Source of the DNA: Arcobacter sp. LC1
GTDB lineage: Bacteria > Campylobacterota > Campylobacteria > Campylobacterales > Arcobacteraceae
Direction of reading: 5' to 3'
DNA: 64,000 bases
Assembly (NCBI GenBank): GCA_021378565.1
Contig: JAACJU010000006.1
Span: 44,999-108,998, forward strand
The notes under the pieces are model-generated. The model searched no databases. It was not told the DNA's origin and worked only from the letters and a program-made list of their open reading frames with translations. Within the stretch, counting starts at the first letter, position 1. Every line of letters starts with the position of its first letter. Positions 38,846 through 46,013 of the stretch are shown piece by piece. A program made the translations under genes and the position numbers.

Positions 38846-38875
38846 ATTATAACTAATTGAGTGTATATTTGTCAA
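38846..38875 (-). promoter_or_regulatory. Sigma70 promoter of hrcA-grpE-dnaK
   Basis: Read on the minus strand: TTGACA (plus-strand tgtcaa at 38870-38875), 18 bp spacer, TATAAT (attata at 38846-38851). The -10 ends 3 bp before the CIRCE arm, so HrcA binding would cover the start site. Confidence 0.82.
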
Positions 38876-39008
38876 GGGATTTTATAATTATTTCAAAATA
38901 TTTTAAAACAGCCAAGTTTTTATGATTTTATTCTTTACTTAAAGCACTTATTTAATTATATATTTTATAATCTTGTTATCTTTGTATTAATACTTTGTTA
39001 TAGTAGAG

Positions 39009-39037
39009 TTTACTAAAGGCGTATATACTGCTATAAT
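39009..39037 (+). promoter_or_regulatory. Probable htrA promoter with extended -10
   Basis: TTTACT at 39009-39014, 17 bp spacer, TATAAT at 39032-39037, preceded by TG with one base between (TGCTATAAT), an extended -10. The predicted start lies about 16 bp before the ATG of htrA. The -35 is only a 4-of-6 match. Confidence 0.6.
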
Positions 39038-39059
39038 AAAAAAATTTAAAAGGATAAAA

Positions 39060-40523
39060 ATGAAAAAACTTGCAATCTTAACTTGCTTTCTTAGTGTTGC
39101 CTTGTTTGCTAGCAATGTTAAGCTAGAAATGGCAACTGCAAACCCTAAGAAAGTAGCACCAAGTTCGGCTAATGAAATACTATCTTTTAACAATAGTATA
39201 AAATCGCCTATGAAATCTGTTGTTAATATTTCAACTAGAAAAGTGGTGCAAACCACAAATAGGGCTATGAAACAAATGTTTAATGACCCTTTGTTTAGAA
39301 AATTTTTTGGAAGTCAATTCTATGGAAATTTTAAACAAAACAGAGTTTTACGAGCTTTAGGTTCAGGTGTTATCATCTCAAAAGATGGCTATATTGTCAC
39401 AAATAATCATGTCGTAAGCCACGCTAACAAAATCACGGTTACAATTTCTGGCATGAAGACTCAATATAATGCCAAAGTTATTGGAAGAGATAGAGCTAGT
39501 GATTTAGCTGTTATTAAGATTAATGCTAAAAACTTAGTGCCTATCAAATTTGCTTATGCAAATGATTTAGCTGTTGGGGATGTTGTGTTTGCTATTGGAG
39601 ATCCGTTTGGAGTTGGTGAAACTGTAACTCAAGGAATAATCTCAGCTTTAAATAAAAATAGTGTAGGAATTAACCAATTTGAGAACTTTATTCAAACTGA
39701 CGCTTCTATAAATCCTGGAAACTCAGGCGGTGCTTTGGTTGATAGTAGAGGTGCATTAATAGGTATAAATTCAGCTATTGTTACAAAATCAGGCGGAAAT
39801 AATGGCATAGGTTTTGCAATACCAGTTTCAATGGTAAAAGATGTAGCGATGAAACTTATCAAAAGTGGAAAAGTAACTAGAGGGTATCTAGGCGTTGTTA
39901 TCTCAAACCTAAACAAAGAACTACAAGAAGCATACAAACATAAAAATGGTGCTTTAGTTTTAGATGTTGCAAAAGGTACACCTGCTAAAAAATATGGTCT
40001 TAAAAGAGGGGATTTGATTTATGCTGTAAATAATAAAATAATTCTAAACAGAATAAACCTTCAAAGAACTATAGCTTCTTTTAAACCAAATGAAAGAGTA
40101 GTTTTAAGCGTTGAGCGAGATAAAAAGAATATCAAAATCAGACTTGTTTTAGGGAACAGAACAAAACTAAGAGAAGTAAATGCTAATGATGTAGTCCTTG
40201 GTGGCTTAAGTTTGCATTCTATAAACGAAAATATTGCTAGAAGATATAGACTGCCACCTGATACAAAAGGCGTTTTGATAACAAATGTAAAACCAAAATC
40301 AAAAGCTGAAAAAGTTGGTTTTCAAGCTGGAGATGTTATTATACAAATCAACGATAAAGAAATTTCTTCTATAAGAGATATTCAAAAGATTTTGAGTAAA
40401 GATAATTATGATAGGGATGAACATCACAGAAGAGATGAGCATCATAGAGGTCATCATCATAATAATTTAAAAAAAGTATATGTGAATAGATATTCACACA
40501 TTTTAGCTTTTGTTATTAGATAA
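39060..40523 (+). CDS. htrA: Periplasmic serine protease/chaperone HtrA (DegP)
   Basis: A 487-residue DegP-type protease that refolds or degrades damaged periplasmic proteins; in Campylobacter it is also secreted and cleaves host junction proteins. A signal peptide (MKKLAILTCFLSVALFA) is followed by the trypsin-like domain with His117 (TNNHVVSHANK), Asp148 (RASDLAVIKI) and Ser222 (NPGNSGGALVD). Two PDZ domains follow. In the second, between the last helix and final strand, sits a His-rich insert (DEHHRRDEHHRGHHHNN, ~residues 455-472), which is not usual. Next come cprR and cprS, the same order as in C. jejuni. Confidence 0.95.
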   Translation: MKKLAILTCFLSVALFASNVKLEMATANPKKVAPSSANEILSFNNSIKSPMKSVVNISTRKVVQTTNRAMKQMFNDPLFRKFFGSQFYGNFKQNRVLRALGSGVIISKDGYIVTNNHVVSHANKITVTISGMKTQYNAKVIGRDRASDLAVIKINAKNLVPIKFAYANDLAVGDVVFAIGDPFGVGETVTQGIISALNKNSVGINQFENFIQTDASINPGNSGGALVDSRGALIGINSAIVTKSGGNNGIGFAIPVSMVKDVAMKLIKSGKVTRGYLGVVISNLNKELQEAYKHKNGALVLDVAKGTPAKKYGLKRGDLIYAVNNKIILNRINLQRTIASFKPNERVVLSVERDKKNIKIRLVLGNRTKLREVNANDVVLGGLSLHSINENIARRYRLPPDTKGVLITNVKPKSKAEKVGFQAGDVIIQINDKEISSIRDIQKILSKDNYDRDEHHRRDEHHRGHHHNNLKKVYVNRYSHILAFVIR

Positions 40524-40533
40524 AGGATAAGTT

Positions 40534-41205
40534 ATTACTAAAATATTAATGATTGAAGACGACTTAGAACTTGCAGAAATTATTACAAATTATCTGCGTC
40601 CTTTTGATATGGAAATTACGACTATTGATAGCCCCTTTAGGGGCTTATCAGAGCTTGAAATAACAAAGGATTATGAACTTCTAATTTTGGATTTAACTTT
40701 GCCAGAGATTGATGGGCTTGAGCTTATTCCTAAGATTAGAAATGTATCAAATATTCCTATAATAATCTCTTCAGCAAGAGATGATATTTTAGATAAAGTT
40801 ATGGGCTTAGAGCGAGGTGCAGATGATTATTTGCCCAAACCTTACAATCCAAGAGAACTTGAAGCTAGAATTAGAGCTATTTTAAAAAGAATAAAAAAAG
40901 ATAAGCCAGAGCAAAAATCAAAAGTTTTTGAACTAAAAGAAAAAGAAATGCAGATTTTTTTTAAGCAAAATCCATTAAATTTAACTTTAGGTGAATATGA
41001 TATTTTGAAATTGCTTATCCAAAGAGATGGCGGTGTTGTTGCTAGAGAAGATTTTATTTATAGTAGTGAAAATATTGAAGATGATAGTAGTTTGAAAAAT
41101 ATTGATGTTATGATTTCAAGAATTAGACAAAAAATTGCCACGATTGACAAGTCAAAAACATACGTAAGAGCTATTAGAGGTATTGGTTATCAACTTTCAC
41201 AATGA
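40534..41205 (+). CDS. cprR: CprR-like response regulator (OmpR type)
   Basis: An OmpR-family regulator of ~223 residues. The receiver has the acidic pair in ILMIEDDLELAEI and the phospho-acceptor in ILDLTLPEIDG; the C-terminal winged helix ends RQKIATIDKSKTYVRAIRGIGYQL. The first in-frame ATG (40549) would cut away five residues of the first strand. An ATT at 40534, preceded by AAAGGA six bases upstream and just after the htrA stop, gives ITKILMIEDD, the complete strand, and puts the phospho-acceptor Asp at 53. I take ATT as the probable start. It overlaps cprS by 4 bases. In C. jejuni CprR is an essential regulator of envelope and biofilm genes. Confidence 0.85.
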   Translation: MTKILMIEDDLELAEIITNYLRPFDMEITTIDSPFRGLSELEITKDYELLILDLTLPEIDGLELIPKIRNVSNIPIIISSARDDILDKVMGLERGADDYLPKPYNPRELEARIRAILKRIKKDKPEQKSKVFELKEKEMQIFFKQNPLNLTLGEYDILKLLIQRDGGVVAREDFIYSSENIEDDSSLKNIDVMISRIRQKIATIDKSKTYVRAIRGIGYQLSQ

Positions 41206-42419
41206 AAAATATTTCCATAATTACTTTTATAAATATAATATTTCTAATAGCTTTTGTAGCAATAGCTTCTAGTTTATTTATCTTTATTAAATTAGACAAA
41301 GAAAAATATGAAATAACAACTTCGCAAAGATACAAGCTAATCGCAGACACTTTTTTGACAGGCTTGCAAGTAGGCGACTCAGAATCACATTTAAAAAAAT
41401 TATACAAAAGATACAATGTAAGAGTAATAGATGATAGAAAGAAAAAGCTTTTTATTATCATAAATGCAAGAGAAAGATTTTTTACAAATTCATTTTTAGG
41501 CAGAATGCGAGTTTTACAACTTGGCAGAGGATATTATTTATATCTTCAAGAACTAGGCTACAATGTTATGCTTGAGGATTTAAAGCCTAAAAATTACAAT
41601 GGTGCAATAGCTATTATTTTATTTGTATTTTCTATGCTTATTTTATTGTCTTTATATACTTCACTAAGGCGAAAACTAAACCCTTTAAAGCTTTTGCATG
41701 AAGAGATTAAAAAGTTTAGTGCAGGTGCTCAAGATTTTGAGATTAAAGTTGTGAATAACGATGAGATAGGAAAAATCGCTAAAAGCTTTGATATAGCTAT
41801 AAAAAATATTAATAAACTAACAAAATCAAAAACGCTCTTTATGCGAAATATGATGCATGAGCTTAAAACTCCTATCGCAAAATCTATGATAATAGCTGAA
41901 ACACTTGAAGACAGCAGAAACAAAGTATTGCTAAAAAAAGCCGTAGCTAGGATGGATTCTATCGTAAAAGAGTTAGCAACTATTGAAAAAATATCTACAA
42001 AAATTTTGGTTCTTGATAAACAAAAAGTAATGATGTCACGACTTCTTGAGAAATCTTTGGATATTTTAATGCACAATAACAACGCCAATATTATACAAAA
42101 TATTAAGGATTTTTCACTTTTTGTCGATAATCCTTTGTTCGAAATCGTACTAAAAAACTTAATAGATAATGCTCTTAAATTTGCTGAGGATGGCAAGGCT
42201 TTGATAAAATGCTACGATAATAATATAGAAATAATATCAAAAGGAAATAAGCTTAGTAAAAATCTAAGCGAATATCTTGAACCTTTTTATCAATATGAAA
42301 AAAGAAAAGATGGCTTCGGACTAGGACTTTACATAGTAAATGAGATTTTAAAACTTCATAAACTAAAACTAGAATATCGCTATGAAATGCAAAGTAATAT
42401 CTTTTTTATTAGGCTCTAG
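41202..42419 (+). CDS. cprS: CprS-like sensor histidine kinase
   Basis: A 405-residue inner-membrane kinase. Two transmembrane helices (~7-30 and ~135-152) enclose a ~105-residue periplasmic sensor. A HAMP segment follows (RRKLNPLKLLHEEIKKF), then the H-box MMHELKTPIAKS with His219, the N-box NLIDNALKFAED and the G-box GFGLGLYIVNEILKLH. The arrangement with htrA upstream and translational coupling to the response regulator match the Campylobacter CprRS locus. The signal sensed is unknown. Confidence 0.88.
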   Translation: MKNISIITFINIIFLIAFVAIASSLFIFIKLDKEKYEITTSQRYKLIADTFLTGLQVGDSESHLKKLYKRYNVRVIDDRKKKLFIIINARERFFTNSFLGRMRVLQLGRGYYLYLQELGYNVMLEDLKPKNYNGAIAIILFVFSMLILLSLYTSLRRKLNPLKLLHEEIKKFSAGAQDFEIKVVNNDEIGKIAKSFDIAIKNINKLTKSKTLFMRNMMHELKTPIAKSMIIAETLEDSRNKVLLKKAVARMDSIVKELATIEKISTKILVLDKQKVMMSRLLEKSLDILMHNNNANIIQNIKDFSLFVDNPLFEIVLKNLIDNALKFAEDGKALIKCYDNNIEIISKGNKLSKNLSEYLEPFYQYEKRKDGFGLGLYIVNEILKLHKLKLEYRYEMQSNIFFIRL

Positions 42420-42557
42420 GATTTTTGATTTTGTAGTATTTTTGAGCATTTTTATTACACTTATTAAGTGCTACTTTTCGCCCAAGCTTAGATGTGATAT
42501 TTTCAGGCGAAAGAGTGTATATTTAAATTTAATAAATGCTAATATCAAGATACGCTT

Positions 42558-42580
42558 TAGCCCAACGTTGTGTTAGGCTA
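42558..42580 (-). terminator. Hairpin at the stop of the first accessory lipoprotein
   Basis: TAGCC-C-AAC and GTT-A-GGCTA can pair with one mismatch around a short loop. The right arm overlaps the stop codon of the minus-strand lipoprotein gene. It would end that gene and may also stop transcription coming from cprS on the plus strand. Confidence 0.45.
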
Positions 42581-43189
42581 GTAATTAGGAGTGAAAAGTG
42601 TTAGAGTCTTCCATAATCCTGTTTTAGTATCAAAACCACTTAATCCCCAAAGAGAAATAAAATAATCTTTTGAAAATATAGGTTGAGCACCTTTTGGCAC
42701 GATAAAACTTAATAAATTATATTTTATTAAACAATCCCCACTTGGGTCAACAGAAATATTTGTTGGACTCATCTTGCTTTGACTAGAATTTATACAAGAA
42801 TATTTAATTTCAGTTGCAGTAAAAGAAGTTCTTGTGCAAGTCTCAGTTATAGTTTTACCTTTAGCAAAAGAAACAGTACTTCCGTTTGCACCTATATTTA
42901 AAAGACTATCCCCTATACCGGAAAAATCTTTGTAACCGCTATCTGCTAAACCTTTTTTAATAAAGACAATCTTTTCATAATTTGTAGTAACCATAGCACC
43001 ATTGCTTTGTACTGCATAATTATAATTATATGATGGAACCCAAGTAAATACTAGAGTGCCATTACTTTTATTCTGGGTCAAACTTGTTAAAGCTGAATCA
43101 TCACCGCTAATGCTAGGTTTTGTAGAGCCACAAGCACCAAAAATTAGTCCTAAGCCCAAAGCTCCAGCCACTAATGTCATTTTTTTCAT
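42578..43189 (-). CDS. Lipoprotein of unknown function, paralog A
   Basis: A 203-residue predicted lipoprotein: MKKMTLVAGALGLGLIFGAC, lipobox FGAC (Cys20). The mature part looks beta-rich, with a VFTW..PSYNY-type strand near 48 and two Cys (ETCTRTSF, KYSCINS) that may pair. It is a paralog of the next gene (43476-44114): same signal peptide design, a T(F/L)xFTW/KWT strand, the LxxSxxxSxxDxNGxxxSF-like stretch with a conserved xTxTC/TVTC motif, and a late xCxxxN. The upstream region is also duplicated (40 identical bases). I do not recognise the family. Confidence 0.65.
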   Translation of the reverse strand: MKKMTLVAGALGLGLIFGACGSTKPSISGDDSALTSLTQNKSNGTLVFTWVPSYNYNYAVQSNGAMVTTNYEKIVFIKKGLADSGYKDFSGIGDSLLNIGANGSTVSFAKGKTITETCTRTSFTATEIKYSCINSSQSKMSPTNISVDPSGDCLIKYNLLSFIVPKGAQPIFSKDYFISLWGLSGFDTKTGLWKTLTLFTPNY

Positions 43190-43210
43190 TTCTTTCCTTT
43201 GTTTTGATTT

Positions 43211-43250
43211 ATAAATTATATAAAAAACTTAAGACATATTTTGTCATAAA
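43211..43250 (-). repeat. Duplicated promoter block, copy 1
   Basis: A 40 bp block identical to 44137-44176. Read on the minus strand it contains the GACAAAATATGTC palindrome, a 12-base spacer and TATAAT. It lies upstream of lipoprotein paralog A and indicates that gene and promoter were duplicated together. Confidence 0.85.
43233..43245 (-). promoter_or_regulatory. GACA-box palindrome, lipoprotein A promoter
   Basis: GACAAAATATGTC (minus strand), inverted repeat GACA-N5-TGTC. The end is exactly 12 bases from a TATAAT -10 (43215-43220). The same arrangement is seen at 44159-44171 and 44336-44348, and the same palindrome at 53595-53607 before the cas operon. A candidate operator for an unidentified regulator. 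Confidence 0.6.
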
Positions 43251-43436
43251 CTATTTTTTATATTTGCCAAGAAAATATAAATATATACCTCTGAATATCT
43301 CTTAAAAATTCTGTATTTGGGTATTTTAAATTTCTAGCAGTTAGGTATTTTTTGTAAAAAATAATACATTTGAAAAAGCTAGAAGTTGTGAAATACTAAT
43401 ATCAAAAAAGAATAATAAAAGTTTTTTTAAAGTATT

Positions 43437-43477
43437 AAAACATACTAGCCTAAAATATTCTTAGGCTAGTATGTTTT
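43437..43477 (-). terminator. Strong hairpin terminator after lipoprotein B
   Basis: A perfect 17 bp stem: AAAACATACTAGCCTAA pairs with TTAGGCTAGTATGTTTT around a 7-base loop. On both strands it is bounded by A and T runs, so it can work in both directions. It overlaps the stop codon of lipoprotein paralog B. Confidence 0.85.
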
Positions 43478-44114
43478 ATTTTACAGGAGTTATTGTCCAA
43501 CCACTTTTTGAATTATAATTAGTTAAAGTAGCTATTTTTTTGTGATAAGTTACTGTGGTATCAATATGTCTTATTTTGCTAAACGCACTAGTAGCTTCAA
43601 GGTTAACTATTTTAGATTCTTTTTTTGGAATCTCCATTTCTGAACCAATACCATAAGGAATTACCAATTTACTATTAATATCTTTATTGTTCATGCAATC
43701 ATAATGAATTGTGGTAGCTGTATTTTTTTTAGTATCCAGTTTACAAGTTACTGTTTGTTCTTTACCCTTTGCATTAAAATCAATACTAGCAATATTTCCG
43801 TCTTTATTCCGATTTATTTTGGCTTCCTCATAAGACTGAGCCATCGAACCTAAAACACTATTTGCATCTGTTTCATCAGCTGTTATTTTTTCAACAGTTA
43901 ACGAATTACCATTTTTCATTGTAGAGTCGCCATTATTAACCATTACTTCTATTGCATTGTTTCTTGGTGTCCATTTAAAAGTCAAAACACTACCATCTAA
44001 ATTTTGGCTTACACTAGCAGAGCTTATCGGCAAACTATCACTTGAGCTTCCTCCGCAAGCATTCAAAACAAATCCTAAACCTAAAGCACTAGCTAATAAA
44101 ATCATTTTTTTCAT
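43476..44114 (-). CDS. Lipoprotein of unknown function, paralog B
   Basis: A 212-residue predicted lipoprotein (MKKMILLASALGLGFVLNAC, Cys20) followed by a Gly/Ser linker. The mature part has GSVLTFKWTPRNNAIEVMVN and the two conserved Cys (QTVTCKLDTK, HYDCMNN) found in paralog A, 0.3 kb downstream. Both genes have 40 identical bases in their promoter regions and separate hairpins at their ends. Function unknown; both could be surface or periplasmic proteins. Paralog B is more hydrophilic, with a Lys-rich C-terminal half. Confidence 0.65.
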   Translation of the reverse strand: MKKMILLASALGLGFVLNACGGSSSDSLPISSASVSQNLDGSVLTFKWTPRNNAIEVMVNNGDSTMKNGNSLTVEKITADETDANSVLGSMAQSYEEAKINRNKDGNIASIDFNAKGKEQTVTCKLDTKKNTATTIHYDCMNNKDINSKLVIPYGIGSEMEIPKKESKIVNLEATSAFSKIRHIDTTVTYHKKIATLTNYNSKSGWTITPVK

Positions 44115-44136
44115 TTATTTCCTTTATTTATTATAT

Positions 44137-44176
44137 ATAAATTATATAAAAAACTTAAGACATATTTTGTCATAAA
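44137..44176 (-). repeat. Duplicated promoter block, copy 2
   Basis: The 40 bp partner of 43211-43250, identical over its length; the similarity fades beyond. It contains the GACA-box and -10 of lipoprotein paralog B. Confidence 0.85.
44159..44171 (-). promoter_or_regulatory. GACA-box palindrome, lipoprotein B promoter
   Basis: GACAAAATATGTC on the minus strand, identical to the copy at 43233-43245 and placed in the same way, 12 bases before TATAAT of this gene. Confidence 0.6.
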
Positions 44177-44335
44177 TTATTTTTTTATGCGCAGTAAATA
44201 AAAGTAAAAAATATTATCTAGTCTTAGATTTTTATGACGTTATTTTGCTATGAATACATAAGTTCAAACAACAAGCAAAGAATTACTATATCTATTTGAT
44301 AATTTAATTATTTAAAAAATAATAATTTTAAATTA

Positions 44336-44348
44336 GACAAATTGTGTC
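44336..44348 (+). promoter_or_regulatory. GACA-box palindrome before small membrane-protein gene
   Basis: GACAAATTGTGTC on the plus strand; extended arms TTAGACA and TGTCTAA are perfect 7-base inverted repeats. Exactly 12 bases later comes TATAAT (44361-44366), the same spacing as in the two lipoprotein promoters. The 13-mer is identical to the one facing cas6 at 53595-53607 on the opposite strand. Confidence 0.65.
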
Positions 44349-44397
44349 TAAAATATTATATATAATTTTCTCTAAGATTTAAAAAATACAGCTATAA

Positions 44398-44427
44398 GTA
44401 AAAGTAAAAGTAAAAGTAAAAGTAAAA
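44398..44427 (+). repeat. Hexanucleotide tandem repeat in a 5' untranslated region
   Basis: Five perfect copies of GTAAAA between the predicted start of transcription (~44373) and the ATG at 44466. Simple repeats of this kind change copy number by slippage and could alter mRNA leader length and expression. Confidence 0.85.
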
Positions 44428-44465
44428 GATAAAATGATTGTCTTCAATAAGAAAAAAGGATAAAA

Positions 44466-44909
44466 ATGAGTTTAAAAGAGTTTGAAATAAGTGATGTGAC
44501 TATTGCTATTTTTGTAGCAATTAATTTTATTAGCTTTAGTAATTTATATTATAAAGAAATTAGAGATAATTTCAGAAGAAATATTGAAAACTTTTTACCT
44601 AAAAATGGCAAAAATGGGCTAACCATTGGCACTTTCGAGAATATTACTTGTGACGATAAAAAATATCTTCATTATTGTAAACTTGCAAAAATTTATAAAA
44701 ATATTTTTATCGCATTAAATATTTTAGGAGTTTTAACAGTCATGGCACAAAATACTATTAAGATTATTCATTGGGATTTATCTTCAGTTTTATTTATTGA
44801 GATTATTTTAGGTATGTTTTGCTTTGGACTCCAACGAGAGCAATTATGTAATATTAAAGATTATTATTTAAGTATTTTAAAAAAAGAAATGCACAAGCCT
44901 AAATCTTAA
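44466..44909 (+). CDS. Small membrane protein near the CRISPR locus
   Basis: A 147-residue protein that I do not recognise. Three hydrophobic segments are visible: ~10-28, ~78-95 and ~105-122, with a polar loop of ~45 residues between the first two that has two Cys (ITCDDKKYLHYCK). The first ~20 residues lack a signal peptide. Its promoter carries the same 13-base palindrome as the cas operon and a hexanucleotide repeat in the leader; an AAAAAAGG ribosome-binding site precedes the ATG. It is placed between lipoprotein genes and the nucleotidase gene. A membrane partner of the type III system is a guess based only on shared promoter sequence. Confidence 0.6.
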   Translation: MSLKEFEISDVTIAIFVAINFISFSNLYYKEIRDNFRRNIENFLPKNGKNGLTIGTFENITCDDKKYLHYCKLAKIYKNIFIALNILGVLTVMAQNTIKIIHWDLSSVLFIEIILGMFCFGLQREQLCNIKDYYLSILKKEMHKPKS

Positions 44910-44981
44910 AAGACAAGACTTGGTAAAATATCAATTTGCTAGTCTTTGCACATTTAGCATATCTAATTTATCAAGGCGCGC

Positions 44982-45482
44982 TTATTTAGAAGCTAGCATT
45001 GTATCAATTTCATTTATTTGTAATTTTGTATTAGTAAATAACATAGCGAAACCACCATTTTTAATAAACGGATTAACACTTTTAGGGCGGTCGTCAATTA
45101 ATAGAGATTTATTATTAGCAAATTTAGCCTTTTCATGGCTTTTTATAACATAATGGACTGTTACTTCTAAGCCAAAAGTTTTTTCAATCCAAGCTTTTTT
45201 CATTTTTTTTACACCAGTAGTATTATAATTACCACAAGCTGTGATAATCTCAAACTTTCCTATATGCTTTTTTAAAATCTCAACCAAAGGCATCTCTTCT
45301 AACTCTAAGAAGAAATTACTATAACATAGATTTTTTTTGAAGTCTTGCCATTTATTTTGCCTCATTAATTCTTTGATAGTGCAAGCCGCTATTTTTTCAG
45401 CTGACTTTTGAAAATCTGCAAGAACACCATCAATATCTATATAAACTTTTTCAATATTTTTAATGTCATTTATATTTTGCAC
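44982..45482 (-). CDS. 5'-deoxynucleotidase-like HAD family protein
   Basis: A 166-residue HAD-superfamily phosphatase resembling the 5'(3')-deoxyribonucleotidase (NT5C) group. The nucleophile motif is YIDIDGVLADFQ (Asp16 and Asp18), the second motif ITACG (~76) and the last LLIDDRPKSVNPFI (~128), all in the expected order. Members dephosphorylate (deoxy)nucleoside monophosphates or related compounds. It ends convergent to the small membrane-protein gene. The CRISPR array lies 88 bp upstream of its start. Depletion of nucleotides is a known antiphage strategy in other HAD proteins, but no sequence feature shows that here. Confidence 0.7.
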   Translation of the reverse strand: MQNINDIKNIEKVYIDIDGVLADFQKSAEKIAACTIKELMRQNKWQDFKKNLCYSNFFLELEEMPLVEILKKHIGKFEIITACGNYNTTGVKKMKKAWIEKTFGLEVTVHYVIKSHEKAKFANNKSLLIDDRPKSVNPFIKNGGFAMLFTNTKLQINEIDTMLASK

Positions 45483-45570
45483 AATGAAGTTCCTAATAAA
45501 ATTTTTATGATTAAGTGAGTGTATTAAATATTTTTTAGTTTACCATAAATTTTATTAATCTCTTTTAAGG

Positions 45571-45891
45571 CTTTCAAATCCCCTTATTGTCGGGTCTGTA
45601 TGTAATCTGATAATTTTGAAACAATGGCTGCTGCTATGGAACAAGTTTCAATCCCCTCATTGTCGGGTCTGTATGTAATATACTTAGCAAAATATTCAAA
45701 AGATGATTTTATCTTGTTTCAATCCCCTTATTATCGGGTCTGTATGTAATAAAAAAGAAAAAAAGAGAGTTTATAAAGAACTTTTAGTTTCAATCCCCTT
45801 ATTGTCGGGTCTGTATGTAATCTGAAAAATCAAAAGTTTTAGCTTTCATGAAAGAGGTTTCAATCCCCTTATTGTCGGGTCTCTTTGTAAT
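45571..45891 (-). CRISPR. Short CRISPR array, five repeats and four spacers
   Basis: Repeats of 35 bp at 45571-45606 (36 with one inserted base), 45645-45679, 45716-45750, 45787-45821 and 45857-45891. Spacers are 38, 36, 36 and 35 bp. On the plus strand each of the last four repeats begins GTTTCAATCCCC and ends GTAAT; on the minus strand it ends ATTGAAAC, the classic 8-nt crRNA handle of type III systems. The array is therefore read on the minus strand, in the same direction as the cas operon. The left repeat is degenerate in the handle region (expected for the leader-distal end). Internal repeats 2 and 3 have single changes, and repeat 5 has two changes near its leader side. Confidence 0.95.
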
Positions 45892-46013
45892 CCCTTCATC
45901 ACCTTCGTGAAGGGCTTTTAATTCTTAAAATAAACTTTAATAAACAATAAAATTTTAAATAACTTAAATAATTATACAAAAAATTGTATATGCAAAAGCT
46001 TAACTCTAGGCTT
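45892..46013 (-). promoter_or_regulatory. CRISPR leader region with hairpin
   Basis: The 122 bp between the end of the CARF-HEPN gene and the first (leader-side) repeat. It is very AT-rich and contains a perfect 7 bp hairpin directly touching the repeat: CCCTTCA at 45892-45898 and TGAAGGG at 45908-45914. On the plus strand the hairpin is followed by CTTTTAATTCTT, and it may act as a terminator for plus-strand transcripts. The array has no obvious strong promoter here, so it may be read through from the cas operon. Confidence 0.5.

Noticed and set aside
42382-42576. Possible 64-codon gene after cprS
   Set aside because: It begins inside cprS in another frame, has no ribosome-binding site and no family likeness; the region is more likely the convergent terminator zone.
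45751-45786. Purine-rich stretch as a slippage tract
   Set aside because: It is spacer 3 of the CRISPR array, flanked by exact repeats; its A/G richness is a property of that spacer.
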